A stretch of DNA of 64,000 nucleotides from Scylla paramamosain. Lineage: Eukaryota > Arthropoda > Malacostraca > Decapoda > Portunidae. The DNA lies in contig NC_087151.1 in NCBI RefSeq assembly GCF_035594125.1, positions 15,651,501 to 15,715,500 of the forward strand, in the 5' to 3' direction. A model generated the notes under the pieces. That model was not told the origin of the DNA and did no database searches. It saw nothing but the letters and a program-made list of their open reading frames with translations. The position numbers were made by a program, and so were the translations under genes. Positions within the stretch are counted from its first letter, which is position 1; the number at the start of each line of letters is the position of its first letter. Shown one piece after another: positions 1 through 11,228 of the stretch.

Positions 1-2805
1 AGCAGTCACAGCCTGGTCTCTAAAGACAATTCTCTTCCTTCACACAAAACTACATGCATCTAATTACACACACATCCTTCACTTAAAATTCAAAATTATC
101 ATTGCGACTCCTACACCAGCCTCGGAGTCCCCATCTGGGGAGAGGACCACAGATATCCTCAGGTTGGACTGCTCTTCAGGTATCAATCCTAAGTGTCTTG
201 ACACCCCCCTCAACTTTTTCTTCATTAACTTCTGCAACATTCATGGTCTTAGATCTAATTTTCAATCTGTAGAATATCACCTCTCCTCTACTAAAGCACA
301 TCTTCTTTTCCTCACAGAAACACAGGTGTCTGAGGCAACTGACAGTAGCCCCTTTTCTGTTCCCTCCTACTCTCTCTATCCTCATTTTTCAGTCTAAAGC
401 TGGGTGTTGCATTTATGTGCACAATGACTTAACCTGCTCTTGTGCCCACGCTCTTGAATCTTCCGAGTTTTCTACCATCTAGCTATGACTACAGAGTCGC
501 TTTCAAACTAAATTTATCTTTGCTGTATACCTCTCACCTAATTCCTCTGACTATGAAAAATTCTTAGACTACTTAACTTCCAAACTGGAGCACATTCTAA
601 CTCTTCGCTTCTGCGGAGATCCCCACTCTACAAGACTTAAGTGTTCACCACCAGCTTTGGCTTTCCTCTCCCTTCATTGACCATCCTGGTGAACTAGCCT
701 TCAAGTTTGCTATCCTCCATGACCTAGAGCAATTGGTGCAACACCCTACTCGTATTCCTGACCGTCTTGGAGATACACCCAACATTCTTGACCTTTTCTT
801 AGCCTCTAATCCTTCTCCTTATGCTGTTACCCTCTCTTCTCCGTTGGGCTCCTCTGATCACAATCTCATATTTGTATCTTGTCCTGTCGTTCCAATCCCC
901 TCTCAGGATCCCCCTAAGTGGAGGTGCCTCTGGCGTTTTGCCTCTGCTAGTTGGGGACTTAACTTAAGCCTTCCATCACCAGAATCTCATGCATTTTATA
1001 TTTCTGCCCAGAACCATGCCAAATCTGTTTTTACAACTAGCCAAAAACTCCTTCATTAACAAAGTGTCAAAATCTTTCAGGATCTAACTCCCATCGTGAC
1101 TTCTGGCATCTAGCCAAAAACATCTCCAATAACTTGCTTCTTCTTCTTTCCCTCCTTTATTTTAACCAGATGGCACCACTGCTATCATATCTAAAGCTGA
1201 ACTCTTCGCTCGAACCTTTGCTAAAAACTCTACCTTGGATGATTCAGGGCTTGTTCCTCCCTCACCTCCACCCTCTGACTACTTCATGCTACCTATTAAA
1301 ATCCTTCGCATTGATGTTTTCCATGCCCTTGGTGGCCTAAACACTCGAAAGGCTCATTGTTCTCCGAAACTGCGCCTCCATGCTTGCACCTTACCTAGTC
1401 AAACTCTTTCAACTCTGTCAACAGCTACATTTCTTTCTTGCTGGAAGGTTGCGTACATTCAGCCTGTTCCAAAAAAAAGGGTGACTGTTCTAATCCCTCA
1501 AATTACTGTCCTATTGCTTTAATTTCCTGCCTATCTATAGTTTTGAATTTATGATCAACAGGAAGATTCTTAAACATCTATCACTTCACAACCTTCTGTA
1601 TGATCACCAGTATGGATTCTGTCAAGGCTGCTCTACTGGTGATCTTCTGGTTTTCCTTACTGAATCTTGGTCATCCTCTTTTAGAGATTTTGGTGAAACT
1701 TTTGCTGTTGCATTAGACATATCAAAAGCTTTTGATAGAGTCTGGCACAAAGCTTTGATTTCTAAACTACCCTCCTATGGCTTCTATCCTTCTCTCTGTA
1801 ATTTCATCTCAAGTTTCCTTTTTGACCATTCTATTACTACTGTGGTAGATGGTCACTGTTCTTCTCCTAATTCTATTAACAGTAGTGTTTCTCAGGGTTC
1901 TGTCCTGTCACCCACTCTTTTTCTGTTATTCATCAATGATCTTCTAAACCAAACTTCTTGTCCTATCCACTCCAACACTGATGATACCACCCTGCGCTTT
2001 TCCATGTCTTTTCATAGACATCCAACCCTTCAGGAAGTAAACAGTTCATACAGGGAAGCCACAGAACACCTGACTTTTGATCTCTCTAAAGTTTCTGATT
2101 GGGGCAGATCAAACTTGGTATTGTTCAGTGCCTTAAAAAGTCAGTTCCTTCATCTATCAACTTGACACAATCTTCCAGACAACTATCCTCCTCTTCTTTG
2201 ATGACACTCAACTGTCCCCCTCTTCTACACTGAACATCCTCAGTCTGTCCTTGTCTCATAATCTAAACTGGAAACTTCACATCTCATCTCTAGTTAAAAC
2301 AGCTTCTATAAAGGTAGGCATTTTGAGACGTCTCTGCCAGTTTTTCTCACTCACCCCCATCCCCAAAGGGACTTTTGTATGTATGGAGTATGTTTCATAT
2401 GTCTGGGGGGGGGTGTTCCACTCATACCACTCTTTTAGACAGGGTGAAATCAAAAGCTCTTCGTCTCATCAACTCCTCTGCTTTAACTGACTGTCTTCAG
2501 CCTCTCTCTCACCGCCGCAATGTTGCATATCTAGCTGTCTTCTACCGCTATTTTCATGCTAACTGCTCTTCTGATCTTGCTAACTGCATGCCTCCCCTCC
2601 TTCCGTGGCCTCACTGCACAAGACTTTCTTCTTTCTCTCACCCTTATTCTGCCCACCTCTCTAACGCAAGAGTTAACCAGTATTCTCAATCATTCATCCC
2701 TTTCTCTGGTAAACTCTGGAACTCCCTGCCTGCTTCTGTATTTCCACCTTCCTATGACTTGAATTCCTTCAAGAGGGAGGTTTCAAGACACTTATCCACC
2801 AATTT
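1..2805 (+). mobile_element. Family J LINE, copy A (decayed)
   Basis: This is a non-LTR retrotransposon of a 3.2-kb, single-ORF family with an APE-type endonuclease and a reverse transcriptase. The clade is not assigned; the RT motifs look Jockey-like. The copy enters at the left edge inside the 5' UTR and has lost the first ~115 bp. Endonuclease remnants are at 164-1059, RT at 1551-2165 (ISKAFDRVWHKALISKL, SQGSVLSPTLFLLF; the YADD site reads SNTDDT) and C-terminal pieces at 2251-2833. Several frameshifts and stops make it dead. The 3' UTR and poly(A) are absent: at 2806 it runs into an inverted copy of the family's own 5' end. Confidence 0.9.
1551..2165 (+). pseudogene. Reverse transcriptase fragment of family J copy A
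   Basis: A 204-codon open segment covering RT fingers and palm: QYGFCQGCSTGDLL, LDISKAFDRVWHKAL and QGSVLSPTLFLLFINDLL. The catalytic YADD is altered to NTDD. It is flanked by frameshifts, so it is a relic. Confidence 0.88.
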
Positions 2806-2994
2806 TTGTGTGGAGGAAGAGAGTTGTCTTTAGAGGGCAGGCTGTGACTACCCCCTTGTGTTGTGAGACACAAAGGGAAACGTTCAGTGAGGTCACAGCT
2901 GGGTTTAATGATAAGTTCACAGCACCCCCTGAACAGTGCTTTAGACCTCACTGGGAGTAATTATCGTTTCGGCAGGTGTCTACTGCCTCCTCCT
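2806..2994 (-). mobile_element. Inverted 5'-end fragment of family J
   Basis: These 189 bp are the reverse complement of the family J 5' end. They match the right end of copy B (7880-8067) and the start of copy C (14271-14460). They begin immediately where copy A's 3' coding end stops and finish at the same CCTCCTCCT terminus as copy B. Confidence 0.85.
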
Positions 2995-2996
2995 CT

Positions 2997-3215
2997 CTAG
3001 ATTTAAACCAATCTACTGAGGGAAGCCTTACAGAGGGACACAGAGGAGCAACCCACTTACTGCCAAAATGAAGGTGATAATAACACTTAGACATCTTGCT
3101 GCTGGGAAAAGCTACTGGAAAAATACAGTTTTGCAGTAGTGATGGCATTAGGGGTCATCAAGAGAGCCACAGGTGGCCTGGGATTACTCCTGAGCAGTTC
3201 AGTTCAGTAGTAGGT
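2997..3215 (+). pseudogene. HARBI1-like transposase fragment (N-terminal), relic
   Basis: The + strand reads SNPLTAKMKVIITLRHLAAG before a stop. It is closely similar to the minus-strand ORF at 21970-22386, which shows the longer Harbinger/HARBI1-type N-terminal pattern. It is short, broken and not functional. Confidence 0.6.
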
Positions 3216-3329
3216 GTGGGATAAACCTTGGCATTGGCTCCCACTAGGCTTGTTTCTCTAGTTGTGTTGCAATTCCTGTGTTTTCTGTATCTTGTTTTCC
3301 AGATAATCTTGATGTTTTTTTTTTCTTTT

Positions 3330-3776
3330 TTTTCTTATATATCTTTTTTTCTTTGATCACTGAAAAGTAATGCTTCTGCTATTATTTCTTCTTTATTTTG
3401 ATAAATCAATTGCAAATTAAATATATTTCTTATATTTTCATAATCCTTACATTCTAAAAGAAAATGTAGTGTTTCCTTATCATAATATCTCTCATTCTTT
3501 CCTTGATAACCCTTTCTCCAATTTAAACTTAGTGTATTGGTTCATACTCTCATCATTAATCTTGATTCTTTGGTGTTGTCTATCCAACTCTTCTTGTACC
3601 TTACCCATGTATTTTCTGTATGTACTTAGTATAGATTTTTGTTCTGCTTCCCTTCTCCATCTGATGTATCCTATTCTTTGATAATTGTTATAATACTTTC
3701 CTTCTTTACATCTTTTATTTCTCTTAAGTGTCAAGTTCATGTCTTGCATATCTACTTTTAGCTTCTTTATCCAATT

Positions 3777-3823
<47 letters not shown>

Positions 3824-4847
3824 CATATTCTTTGAGGAAGATTTCTCTCATCAGTTCATCTCTGTTCTCTTTTAATATATGTTTGGCAAACAGGATTTTT
3901 ATTTTTGCATTACTGGCTGCTGTTGAAGTTACTCCTACTTCAGATCTTAAGACACAGCTTGCTGTATACTGTATGTTGGCGTTGGCACTTGTAATATGCA
4001 TCTATACACTTTGTTCTCCATACACTGGAGTTTGTCACAGTCTTTTTTTTTTTTTTGTGTAGCCAAGTACTTCTGCTCCATATAGTGTAGTAGCTAGTCC
4101 AACTCTTTTCCAATACTCTTTTCCAACTAACAACCTGTTACAACTCCTTTCTGTGGTGTTATATACCATGTTTGCTAGTTGTTTAGCTTTGATCATCTTC
4201 TCTTTCTTATGTTTAAAACAGTCTTTCTTGTTTTCTATTGTTATTCTAAGATATTTTATTTTGTTGCATGTTCTATTGTTTGCAATTGTTTCTGGTTGCT
4301 CTTGCTGGTTATATATTAATATATTACTTTTTTCCTTGTTTATTTGGAGTCCACATTGCATAGTTATGCTTTGTATAAGGTTGATGCTGTATCTTGCTTC
4401 TTATATTGTTCTTGAAAGTAGTAGCCATTCATCAGCTTAGTACATTGTAGGTATTTTGAACTTATCATTTCTAAATCTAATTTGTTCGTCTTCTAGTTTC
4501 TGTATAATTTCATATGTTGTCAGCAGAAAAAGTACTATGAAGCCATTACACCCTTGTCATACTCTGTTTGTTATGTTAATTGTTGCCTGTTTTTCATTGT
4601 TCAAGTGTAAATGTGTTCTGTCATTTCTGTATATCTGTGCTAAAATATTTATTAGCCTTGAGTTAATTCTGTTATTCATGTGTCTTTATCAGGTTTCTTC
4701 TGTCGGTTGAGTCAAATGCTTTTCTAAAGTTCAATGATGTTACTATTAGTGTGTTCTTATAATTGAAGGTTTCAGAGATACAGTACTTTAATAGGTATAA
4801 ATTATCCATGTCTCTTCTTTCCTGTGTAAAGCCTTTTTAAAAAGTGC
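3330..4847 (-). mobile_element. Family G LINE, 3' part (RT C-terminus), interrupted by copy B
   Basis: Minus-strand remnants include GLQINKEKSNILIYN and YLRITIENKKDCFKH (4035-4361), then a basic C-terminal region (3492-4001) ending in a HFLLECKDYENIR-type cysteine/histidine tail. This is a non-LTR retrotransposon; the clade is not assigned. A run of about 45 T (3779-3823) sits inside the coding region. The 5' half resumes at 8068 beyond the inserted family J copy B: KGFTQERRD reads in near the 4847 edge. Confidence 0.75.
3779..3823. repeat. Poly(T) tract, about 45 nt
   Basis: Uninterrupted T run inside family G coding sequence. On the minus strand it encodes a lysine run, so it is an expansion after decay. 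Confidence 0.95.
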
Positions 4848-4934
4848 CCACTGAGATGCCAGTCCTATAAAAGGGTCAAAGCAGTGGTCAAAAATTGGTG
4901 GATAAGTGTCTTGAAACCTCCCTCTTGAAGGAAT

Positions 4935-6071
4935 TCAAGTCATAGGAAGGTGGAAATACAGAAGCAGGCAGGGAGTTCCAGAGTTTACCAGAGAAAGGGA
5001 TGAATGATTGAGAATACTGGTTAACTCTTGCGTTAGAGAGGTGGACAGAATAGGGCTGAGAGAAAGAAGAAAGTCTTGTGCAGCGAGGCCGCGGGAGGAG
5101 GGGAGGCATGCAGTTAGCAAGATCAGAAGAGCAGTTACAGCTAGAGATGCAACATTGTGGTGGTGAGAGAGAGGCTGAAGACAGTCAGTTAGAGGAGAGG
5201 AGTTGATGAGACAAAAAGTTTTTGATTCCACCCTGTCTAGAAGAGCAGTATGAGTGGAACCCCCCCAGACATGTGAAGCATACTCCATACATGGACAAAT
5301 AAGGCCCTTGTACAGAGTTAACAGCTGGGGGGGTGAGAAAAACTGGCGGGGATGTCTCAGAACGCCTAACTCCATAGAAGCTGTTTTAGCTAGAGATGAG
5401 ATGTGAAGTTTCCAGTTCAGATTATAAGTAAAGGACAGACCAAGGATGTTCAGTGTAGAAGAGGAGGACAGTTGGGTGTCATTGAAGAAGAGGGGATAGT
5501 TGTCTGGAAGGTTGTGTCGAGTTGATAGATGGAGGAATTGAGTTTTTGAGGCATTGAACAATACCAAGTTTGCTTTGCCCCAGTCAGAAATTTTAGAAAG
5601 ATCAGAAGTCAAGCGTTTTGTGGCTTCCCTGCATGAAATGTTTACCTCCTGAAGGGTTGGACGTCTCTGAAAAGACATGGAAAAGTGCAGGGTGGTATCA
5701 TCAGCGTAGGAGTGGATAGGACAAGTAGTTTGGTTTAGAAGATCATTAATGAATAATAAGAAGAGAGTGGGTGACAGGACAGAATCCTGAGGAACACCAC
5801 TGTTAATAGATTTAGGAGAAGAACAGTGACCATCTACCACAGCAGCAATAGAATGGTCAGAAAGGAAACTTGAGATGAAGTTACAGAGAGAAGGATAGAA
5901 GCCGTAGGAGGGTAGTTTGGAAATCAAAGCTTTGTGCCAGACTCTATCAAAAGCTTTTGATATGTCCAAGGCAACAGCAAAAGTTTCACCAAAATCTCTT
6001 AAAAGAGGATGACTAAGACTCAGTAAGGAAAGCCAGAAGATCACCAGTAGAGCGGCCTTGACGGAACCCAT
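4935..6071 (-). pseudogene. Reverse transcriptase ORF of family J copy B
   Basis: 378 codons without a stop cover the RT palm and thumb. The active-site text HSYADDTTLHFS is intact. The usual GVPQGSV appears as GVPQDSV. A frameshift near 5150 alters the C-terminus. Confidence 0.85.
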
Positions 6072-6969
6072 ACTGGCGATCAGATAGAAGGTTGTGAAGT
6101 GATAGATGTTTAAGAATCTTCATGTTGAGGATAGATTCAAAAACTTTAGATAGGCAGGAAACTAAAGCAATAGGACGGTAGTTTAAGCGATAAAAACGGT
6201 CACCCTTTTTTAGGAACAGGTTGAATGTAGGCAAACTTCCAGCAAGAAGGAAAGGTAGATGTTGACAGACAGAGCTGAAAGAGTTTGACTAGGCAAGCTG
6301 CAAGCACAGAGGCACAGTTTCGGAGAACAATAGAGGGACCCCATGAGGTCCATAAGCCTTCCGAGGGTTTAGGCCACCAAGGGCATGGAAAACATCATTG
6401 CAAAGAATTTTAATAGGTGGCATGAAGTAGTCAGACGGTGGAGGAGAGGGAGGAACAAGCCCAGAATCGTCCAAGGTAGAGTTTTTAGCAAAAGTTTGAG
6501 CAAAGACTTCAGCTTTAGAAATAGATGTGATAGCAGTGGTGCCATCTGGTTAAAATAAAGGAGGGAAAGAAGAAGAAGCAAGTTATTGGAGATGTTTTTG
6601 GCTAGATGCCAGAAGTCATGATAGGAGTTAGATCCTGAAAGATTTTGACACTCTGTTAATGAAGGAGTTTTTGGCTAGTTGGAGAACAGACTTGGCATGG
6701 TTCCGGGCAGAAATATAAAGTGCATGAGATTCTGGTGATGGAAGGCTTAAATACCTTTTGTGGGCCACCTCTCTATCATGTATAGCACGAGAACAAGCTG
6801 TGTTAAACCAAGGTATAGAAGGTTTAGGACGAGAAAAAGAGTGAGGAATGTACGCCTCCATGCCAGACACTATCACCTCTGTTATGCGCTCAGCACACAA
6901 AGACGGGTCTCTGACATGGAAGCAGTAGTCATTCCAAGGAAAATCAGCAAAATACCTCCTCACGTCCCC

Positions 6970-7770
6970 CTAACTAGCAGAGGCAAAATGCCAGAGGCAC
7001 CTTCGCTTAGGGGGATCCTGAGGAGGGATTGGAGCGTTAGGACAAGATACAGATATGAGATTGTGATCGGAGGAAGCCAACGGAGAAGAAAGGGTGACAG
7101 CATAAGCAGAAGGATTAGAGGTCAGGAAAAGGAAAAAAATGTTGGGCGTATCTCCATGACGGTCAGGAATACGAGTAGGGTGTTGCACCAATTGCTCTAG
7201 GTCATGGAGTATAGCAAAGTTGTAGGCTAGTTCACCAGGATGGTCAGTGAAGGGAGAGGAAAGCCAAAGCTGGTAGTGAACATTGAAGTCTCCAAGAATG
7301 GAGATCTCTGCAAAAGGGAAGAGGGTCACAATGTGCTCCACTTTGGAAGTTAAGTAGTCAAAGATTTTCTTATAGTCAGAGGAGTTAGGTGAGAGGTATA
7401 CAGCAAAGATAAACTTAGTTTGAGAGTGACTCTGTAGTCGTAGCCAGATGGTGGAAAACTTGGAAGATTCAAGAGCGTGGGCACAAGAGCAGGTTAAATC
7501 ATTGCACACATAAACACAGAATCCAGCTTTGGATCGAAAATGATAGAGAAAGTAGGAGGGAACAGAAAAGGGGCTACTGTCATTTGCCTCAGACACCTGA
7601 GTTTCAGTGAGGAAAAGAAGATGAGGTTTAGAAGAGGAGAGGCAGTGTTCTACAGATTGAAAATTAGACCTTAGACTGCGAAATGTTGCAGAAGTTAATG
7701 AAGAAAAAGTTGAGGGGGGTGTCAAGACACTTAGGGTCGTCGACAGAAAGGCAGTCTGACCTGGGGACAT
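6970..7770 (-). pseudogene. APE-type endonuclease domain of family J copy B
   Basis: A 266-codon ORF starting [12 protein letters not shown]. Endonuclease marks: [26 protein letters not shown] (catalytic glutamate), GDFNVHYQ and SDHNLI. These are the classic exonuclease-endonuclease-phosphatase residues of LINE endonucleases. Confidence 0.85.
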
Positions 7771-8067
7771 TTATCGTCCCCTCCCCAAATGGGTACTCCG
7801 AGGCTGGTGTAGGAGTCGCCATGATGATTTTAAAATTATTGAGTGAAGGGTGTGTGTGTGTTGTTAGGTGCTTGTAGTTTTGTGGGGAGGAAGAGAGTTG
7901 TCTTTAGAGGGCAGGCTGTGACTGCCCCCTTGTGTTGTGAGACACAAAGGGAAACATTCAGTGAGGTCACAGCTGGGTTTATGATAAGTTCACAGCACCC
8001 CCTGAACAGTGCTTTAGACCTCACTGGGAGTAATTATCGTTTCAGCAGGTGTCTACTGCCTCCTCCT

Positions 8068-10150
8068 TTGCCTGTAGATCCCTTTTTAGTCCAGCTTCTC
8101 TAACATGATTCTCAATATTTTGCCTTATAATACCCATAAATAGTTTATATGATGAATTTCCCAGTGCTATTGGTCTTAAATCAGCTGTTGTTGGTTTGTT
8201 CTTCTTGGGTATTAAGGTTGTGTTAGTCTCTTTCCAACTTTCTATTATTATTTCTCTTCAATTATAATGTTGAAGTATTCTACCAGCTTGTTAACATAGA
8301 TTTCACTTGTGTTTAGTGCCTCATATAAATTTGGTTTCAATTTATCTGGGCCTGATGCTTTACCTTTCTTTGTTTTAGCAAGTTGTTTCTGTACTTCTTC
8401 CTTTGTCACTATTGCTTTATTTTTCTTCATTGGTTTAGGCTCTTGTATTTCACACTTGTAGGCCATGTCTAAATGATCTCTCAGTGTTGTTGGTGTCTTT
8501 AAGTTGATTGGATTCTGTTTTTCTCTTATTACTAGGTTGTGTGTCTCCTCTTCCATCTCTCTCTTGAGTTTGTTCATATATCCGTCTAATGTTTTCATTC
8601 CATACATCTTCTATTCTATTTTCTCCTTGTCTTTAGACTGTATTCCAGAAACTACTCATATTATCCAGCATGTCTTTGGTCTTTATTGGTGTTCCATCAT
8701 CTTTGTATATTACAGTTGTTTTGTTTTCTTTCACTTTTCCTCTTGATGTGCTCCCATAGCTTTTTCATCATGTTCCAGCCTCATCTTCTATTTCTATGCT
8801 CAGTTACTTTTTCCTCATGTTTCCACATGTCTTCTTTCATCATGTTCTTCACTTTCATTTTTTGTTCTTTATATAAAGTCTCATATTTCTTATATTGTTC
8901 AGTGTTATTTTGAAGTTTTCTTTTTCTTTGTTATAGTTTCGTCTTTTGTTTATTTCCTTCATTATCTCCATTGTCATCCATATTGGTTCTATTTCCTTTT
9001 TCTTTCCTTGTTTAGTTCTTCTAATTTTTTCCTTTTCATATGGTTTTCTGATACATGTTTTATAAGATTTTTAAATGCTTCAGTGTCATGTATAGTGTTT
9101 GTTCTTAGCTCACCTTCTAGTTCTGACACATAGTTCTTTAAAGTGTCCTCAGTTATTTTCATATATGCAATTTCTTCCATTCTGTTGTTATATTTACATT
9201 TTTCTATATTCATTTGTATAAATACACTTGGTATACTGTGGTCAGGCAAGTCATACATTTCTTTATGTTCATCTATATTCTGTGTATGAACCTATTATAC
9301 ATTCTTTCGTTCACCGTTGCAAAGGCAGTTGCACTTTTCATGACATGGCTTTCCCAAATAGTTTCTCCAGTTTGGTCTCCATTTAACAATACCAAATTCC
9401 TGTTTTCAATCCAGTTTAGCACTCTCACCATTTGTATTTATCTCTTGTGTCCCAAGAAATTCAACATGACCATTAAAGTCACCCAGAAAAATATGTGGTT
9501 CTTCTCCAAATTTATTTGATATATTATTTATTTCAATTTCTATAATTCTATTCCTTGCTTGATAACTGGTAGACCTATATATGAGTAACAGCATAAAACT
9601 GTACTTTTTCAATAAACATTTCACTTGCAGTATATCACTATGCTTGGTGTTCACTTTTTCTGTAACTAAGAAGTCCTTTTTCCTAGGCATAACACATGAA
9701 CCACCTCCTTTCTTGTCTTTCTCATCTTTAGTTGAGTCTATGTATTTCAAATCATCCGAAATGTTAACTTACATATACTTCTGTTGAGTCTCCATAAGAC
9801 ATAATATTGTATTCTCTGAAAAAGCTTTTCTATCTCACATTGTTTCACTTGTGTAAGTCCTTGTACATTGAGCAAATTTATTTCTAGCTTGGCACTGTCT
9901 TTCTTGTTTACAAAAAATTCTTTCTATATAGTTTTATCCTTCTGATATACCATCCTTCCTCACTAGCATCCCTCTTTTCTTGCAGTTCTTTTCTGAGTTC
10001 TCTGTCTTGTTCCCTTTCTTTCTTTGTTAGATCTGGAACTATCCATATACTACTTTTCATTAGTGAAGAGATAGGATAAACATTGAATTTGAAGTTAGTT
10101 TTTGTATGTTTTCTAAGATTAAAATGAAAATTAAGATTTGGATGTATCAT
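8068..10150 (-). mobile_element. Family G LINE, 5' part (ORF1 end, endonuclease, RT start)
   Basis: Minus-strand relics are: 9908-10150 (VPDLTKKEREQDRELRKEL and EEGWYIRRIKLYRK, the end of an ORF1-like protein), 9406-9750 (endonuclease, IFLGDFNGHVEFLG), 8989-9258 (link) and 8248-8607 (AKTKKGKASGPDKLKPNLY, RT entry). It continues at 4847 across the inserted copy B. Many stops are present. Confidence 0.75.
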
Positions 10151-10200
10151 TTTTTATTTGAAATATCAATATCGTTATTGCAAGAATTAGAATTTTGGAT

Positions 10201-10297
10201 TTATCAATTTATCAGTTATCAATTATCGGGTGATAAATTTGTCACCAGTTACCAGTTATTGGTTATCACCGATAAGGTTATCATTATCGATTTATCA
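10201..10297. repeat. GATA-motif-dense block
   Basis: Ten GATAA/TTATC pentamers in 97 bp (eight TTATC, two GATAA), directly beside a 47-nt poly(T). It may be a transposon terminus or a regulatory cluster; I do not recognise it. Confidence 0.6.
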
Positions 10298-10305
10298 GTT
10301 TTCGT

Positions 10306-10306
<1 letters not shown>

Positions 10307-10353
<47 letters not shown>
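10307..10353. repeat. Poly(T) tract, 47 nt (poly(A) on the minus strand)
   Basis: It abuts the 3' end of a truncated CR1-like fragment on the minus strand, after GTTAATAAAA, and looks like a retroposed poly(A) tail. Confidence 0.8.
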
Positions 10354-10355
<2 letters not shown>

Positions 10356-11183
10356 TAACATGCCCAGCTATGCTCACTTCCTCCTACAAACATTTCCCAA
10401 TTTACTTCTTTGCAATTAAAGTCACTTTTGATTAATTTACTCAAGCACTGAATGGTATCCTCTATTATTTTGTCGTATTTTTCCTTGTTTCGAGAATTTG
10501 TTTTGGGTAGTACATAGGTTGTAATTACCATTAGTTTTCTCCTTTATTGTCTTCCAAGTTAATACTCACTAATTCTGCTTTCCCTTCTCCATATTTCTCT
10601 ATTTCTATCTTCACCTGTTTTCTTGTCATTATCATTACACCTCCACCTCCTTTGCCAATCCTGTCTCTTCTCCACATATTGTAGTTTTTGTTAATGACTA
10701 TCTGGTTTTCTTCTTTTAGTATTGTTATAGTTTCCGTTAAACACATCACTTTCAAATTTCTCTTTTAAATAGGCTTGTAATTCCAGTTTTCTGTGTATCA
10801 ATTTGTTTATGTTGGTATACATCATATTTAGTGCTTCATTTTTACTGTTTCTCTATTTTAATTTCATGTATTTCTTTACCTTTATGTACCATTTCATCAC
10901 TCTGTTTCCCAAAAGTCTCCTCAAAAATTTAGTTCTTTTTCTTCTGCTTTTGATTCATTTTCCTCTTTAACCTCTTCATACATTTCTTTCAATTTTTTCC
11001 ATTCTTCATTTCTGTTCTTCTTAATGTATATATCTTTGCAGTCTTCCCCTTCTCTTAGTTTGGATGTTCCTTCTAGTATCTCTTCTGCTACTTGTTGTGA
11101 TTTGTCTTATTTTCATAGATCTTGTTTTGCCTTCCAAATAGAGGCCCAGTGTAACAACTTCTCCCTCAAGATCAGTGTTTCTT

Positions 11184-11187
<4 letters not shown>
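10354..11187 (-). mobile_element. CR1-like family H, copy H1b (ORF1 end and endonuclease start, with poly(A))
   Basis: The minus-strand ORF at 10531-10755 reads NKNYNMWRRDRIGKGGGGV, the endonuclease start of family H (same text in H7 near 48220). Upstream, 10760-11187 matches the ORF1 end. It stops inside the endonuclease at a 47-nt poly(A) and begins directly at the (CA)n tail of the neighbouring copy H1a. Confidence 0.75.

Positions 11188-11226
<39 letters not shown>
11188..11226. repeat. (GT)n microsatellite, LINE tail
   Basis: About 19 dinucleotides. It is the 3' tail of minus-strand copy H1a (followed by ATTTACCTAGTTG) and the 5' junction of H1b. Confidence 0.95.

Positions 11227-11228
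<2 letters not shown>

Larger units (their letters stand above)
4848..8067 (-). mobile_element. Family J LINE, copy B, inserted in family G
   Basis: Nearly full length on the minus strand: the 5' end is at 8067 and the coding end at about 4890. The endonuclease is at 6970-7770 ([22 protein letters not shown]), the linker at 6628-6963 and the RT at 4935-6234. The RT keeps ISKAFDRVWHKAL, PQDSVLSPTLFLLF and YADDTTLHF. Frameshifts occur near 5150, 6050-6230 and 6300-6970. The usual 3' UTR poly(T)/poly(A) end is missing after CAGTGGGC. It splits family G in two. Confidence 0.9.

Noticed and set aside
6760..7200. + strand ORF of 146 codons rich in Arg
   Set aside because: It is the antisense of the family J copy B linker/endonuclease; the same shadow recurs at 15130 and 21383.
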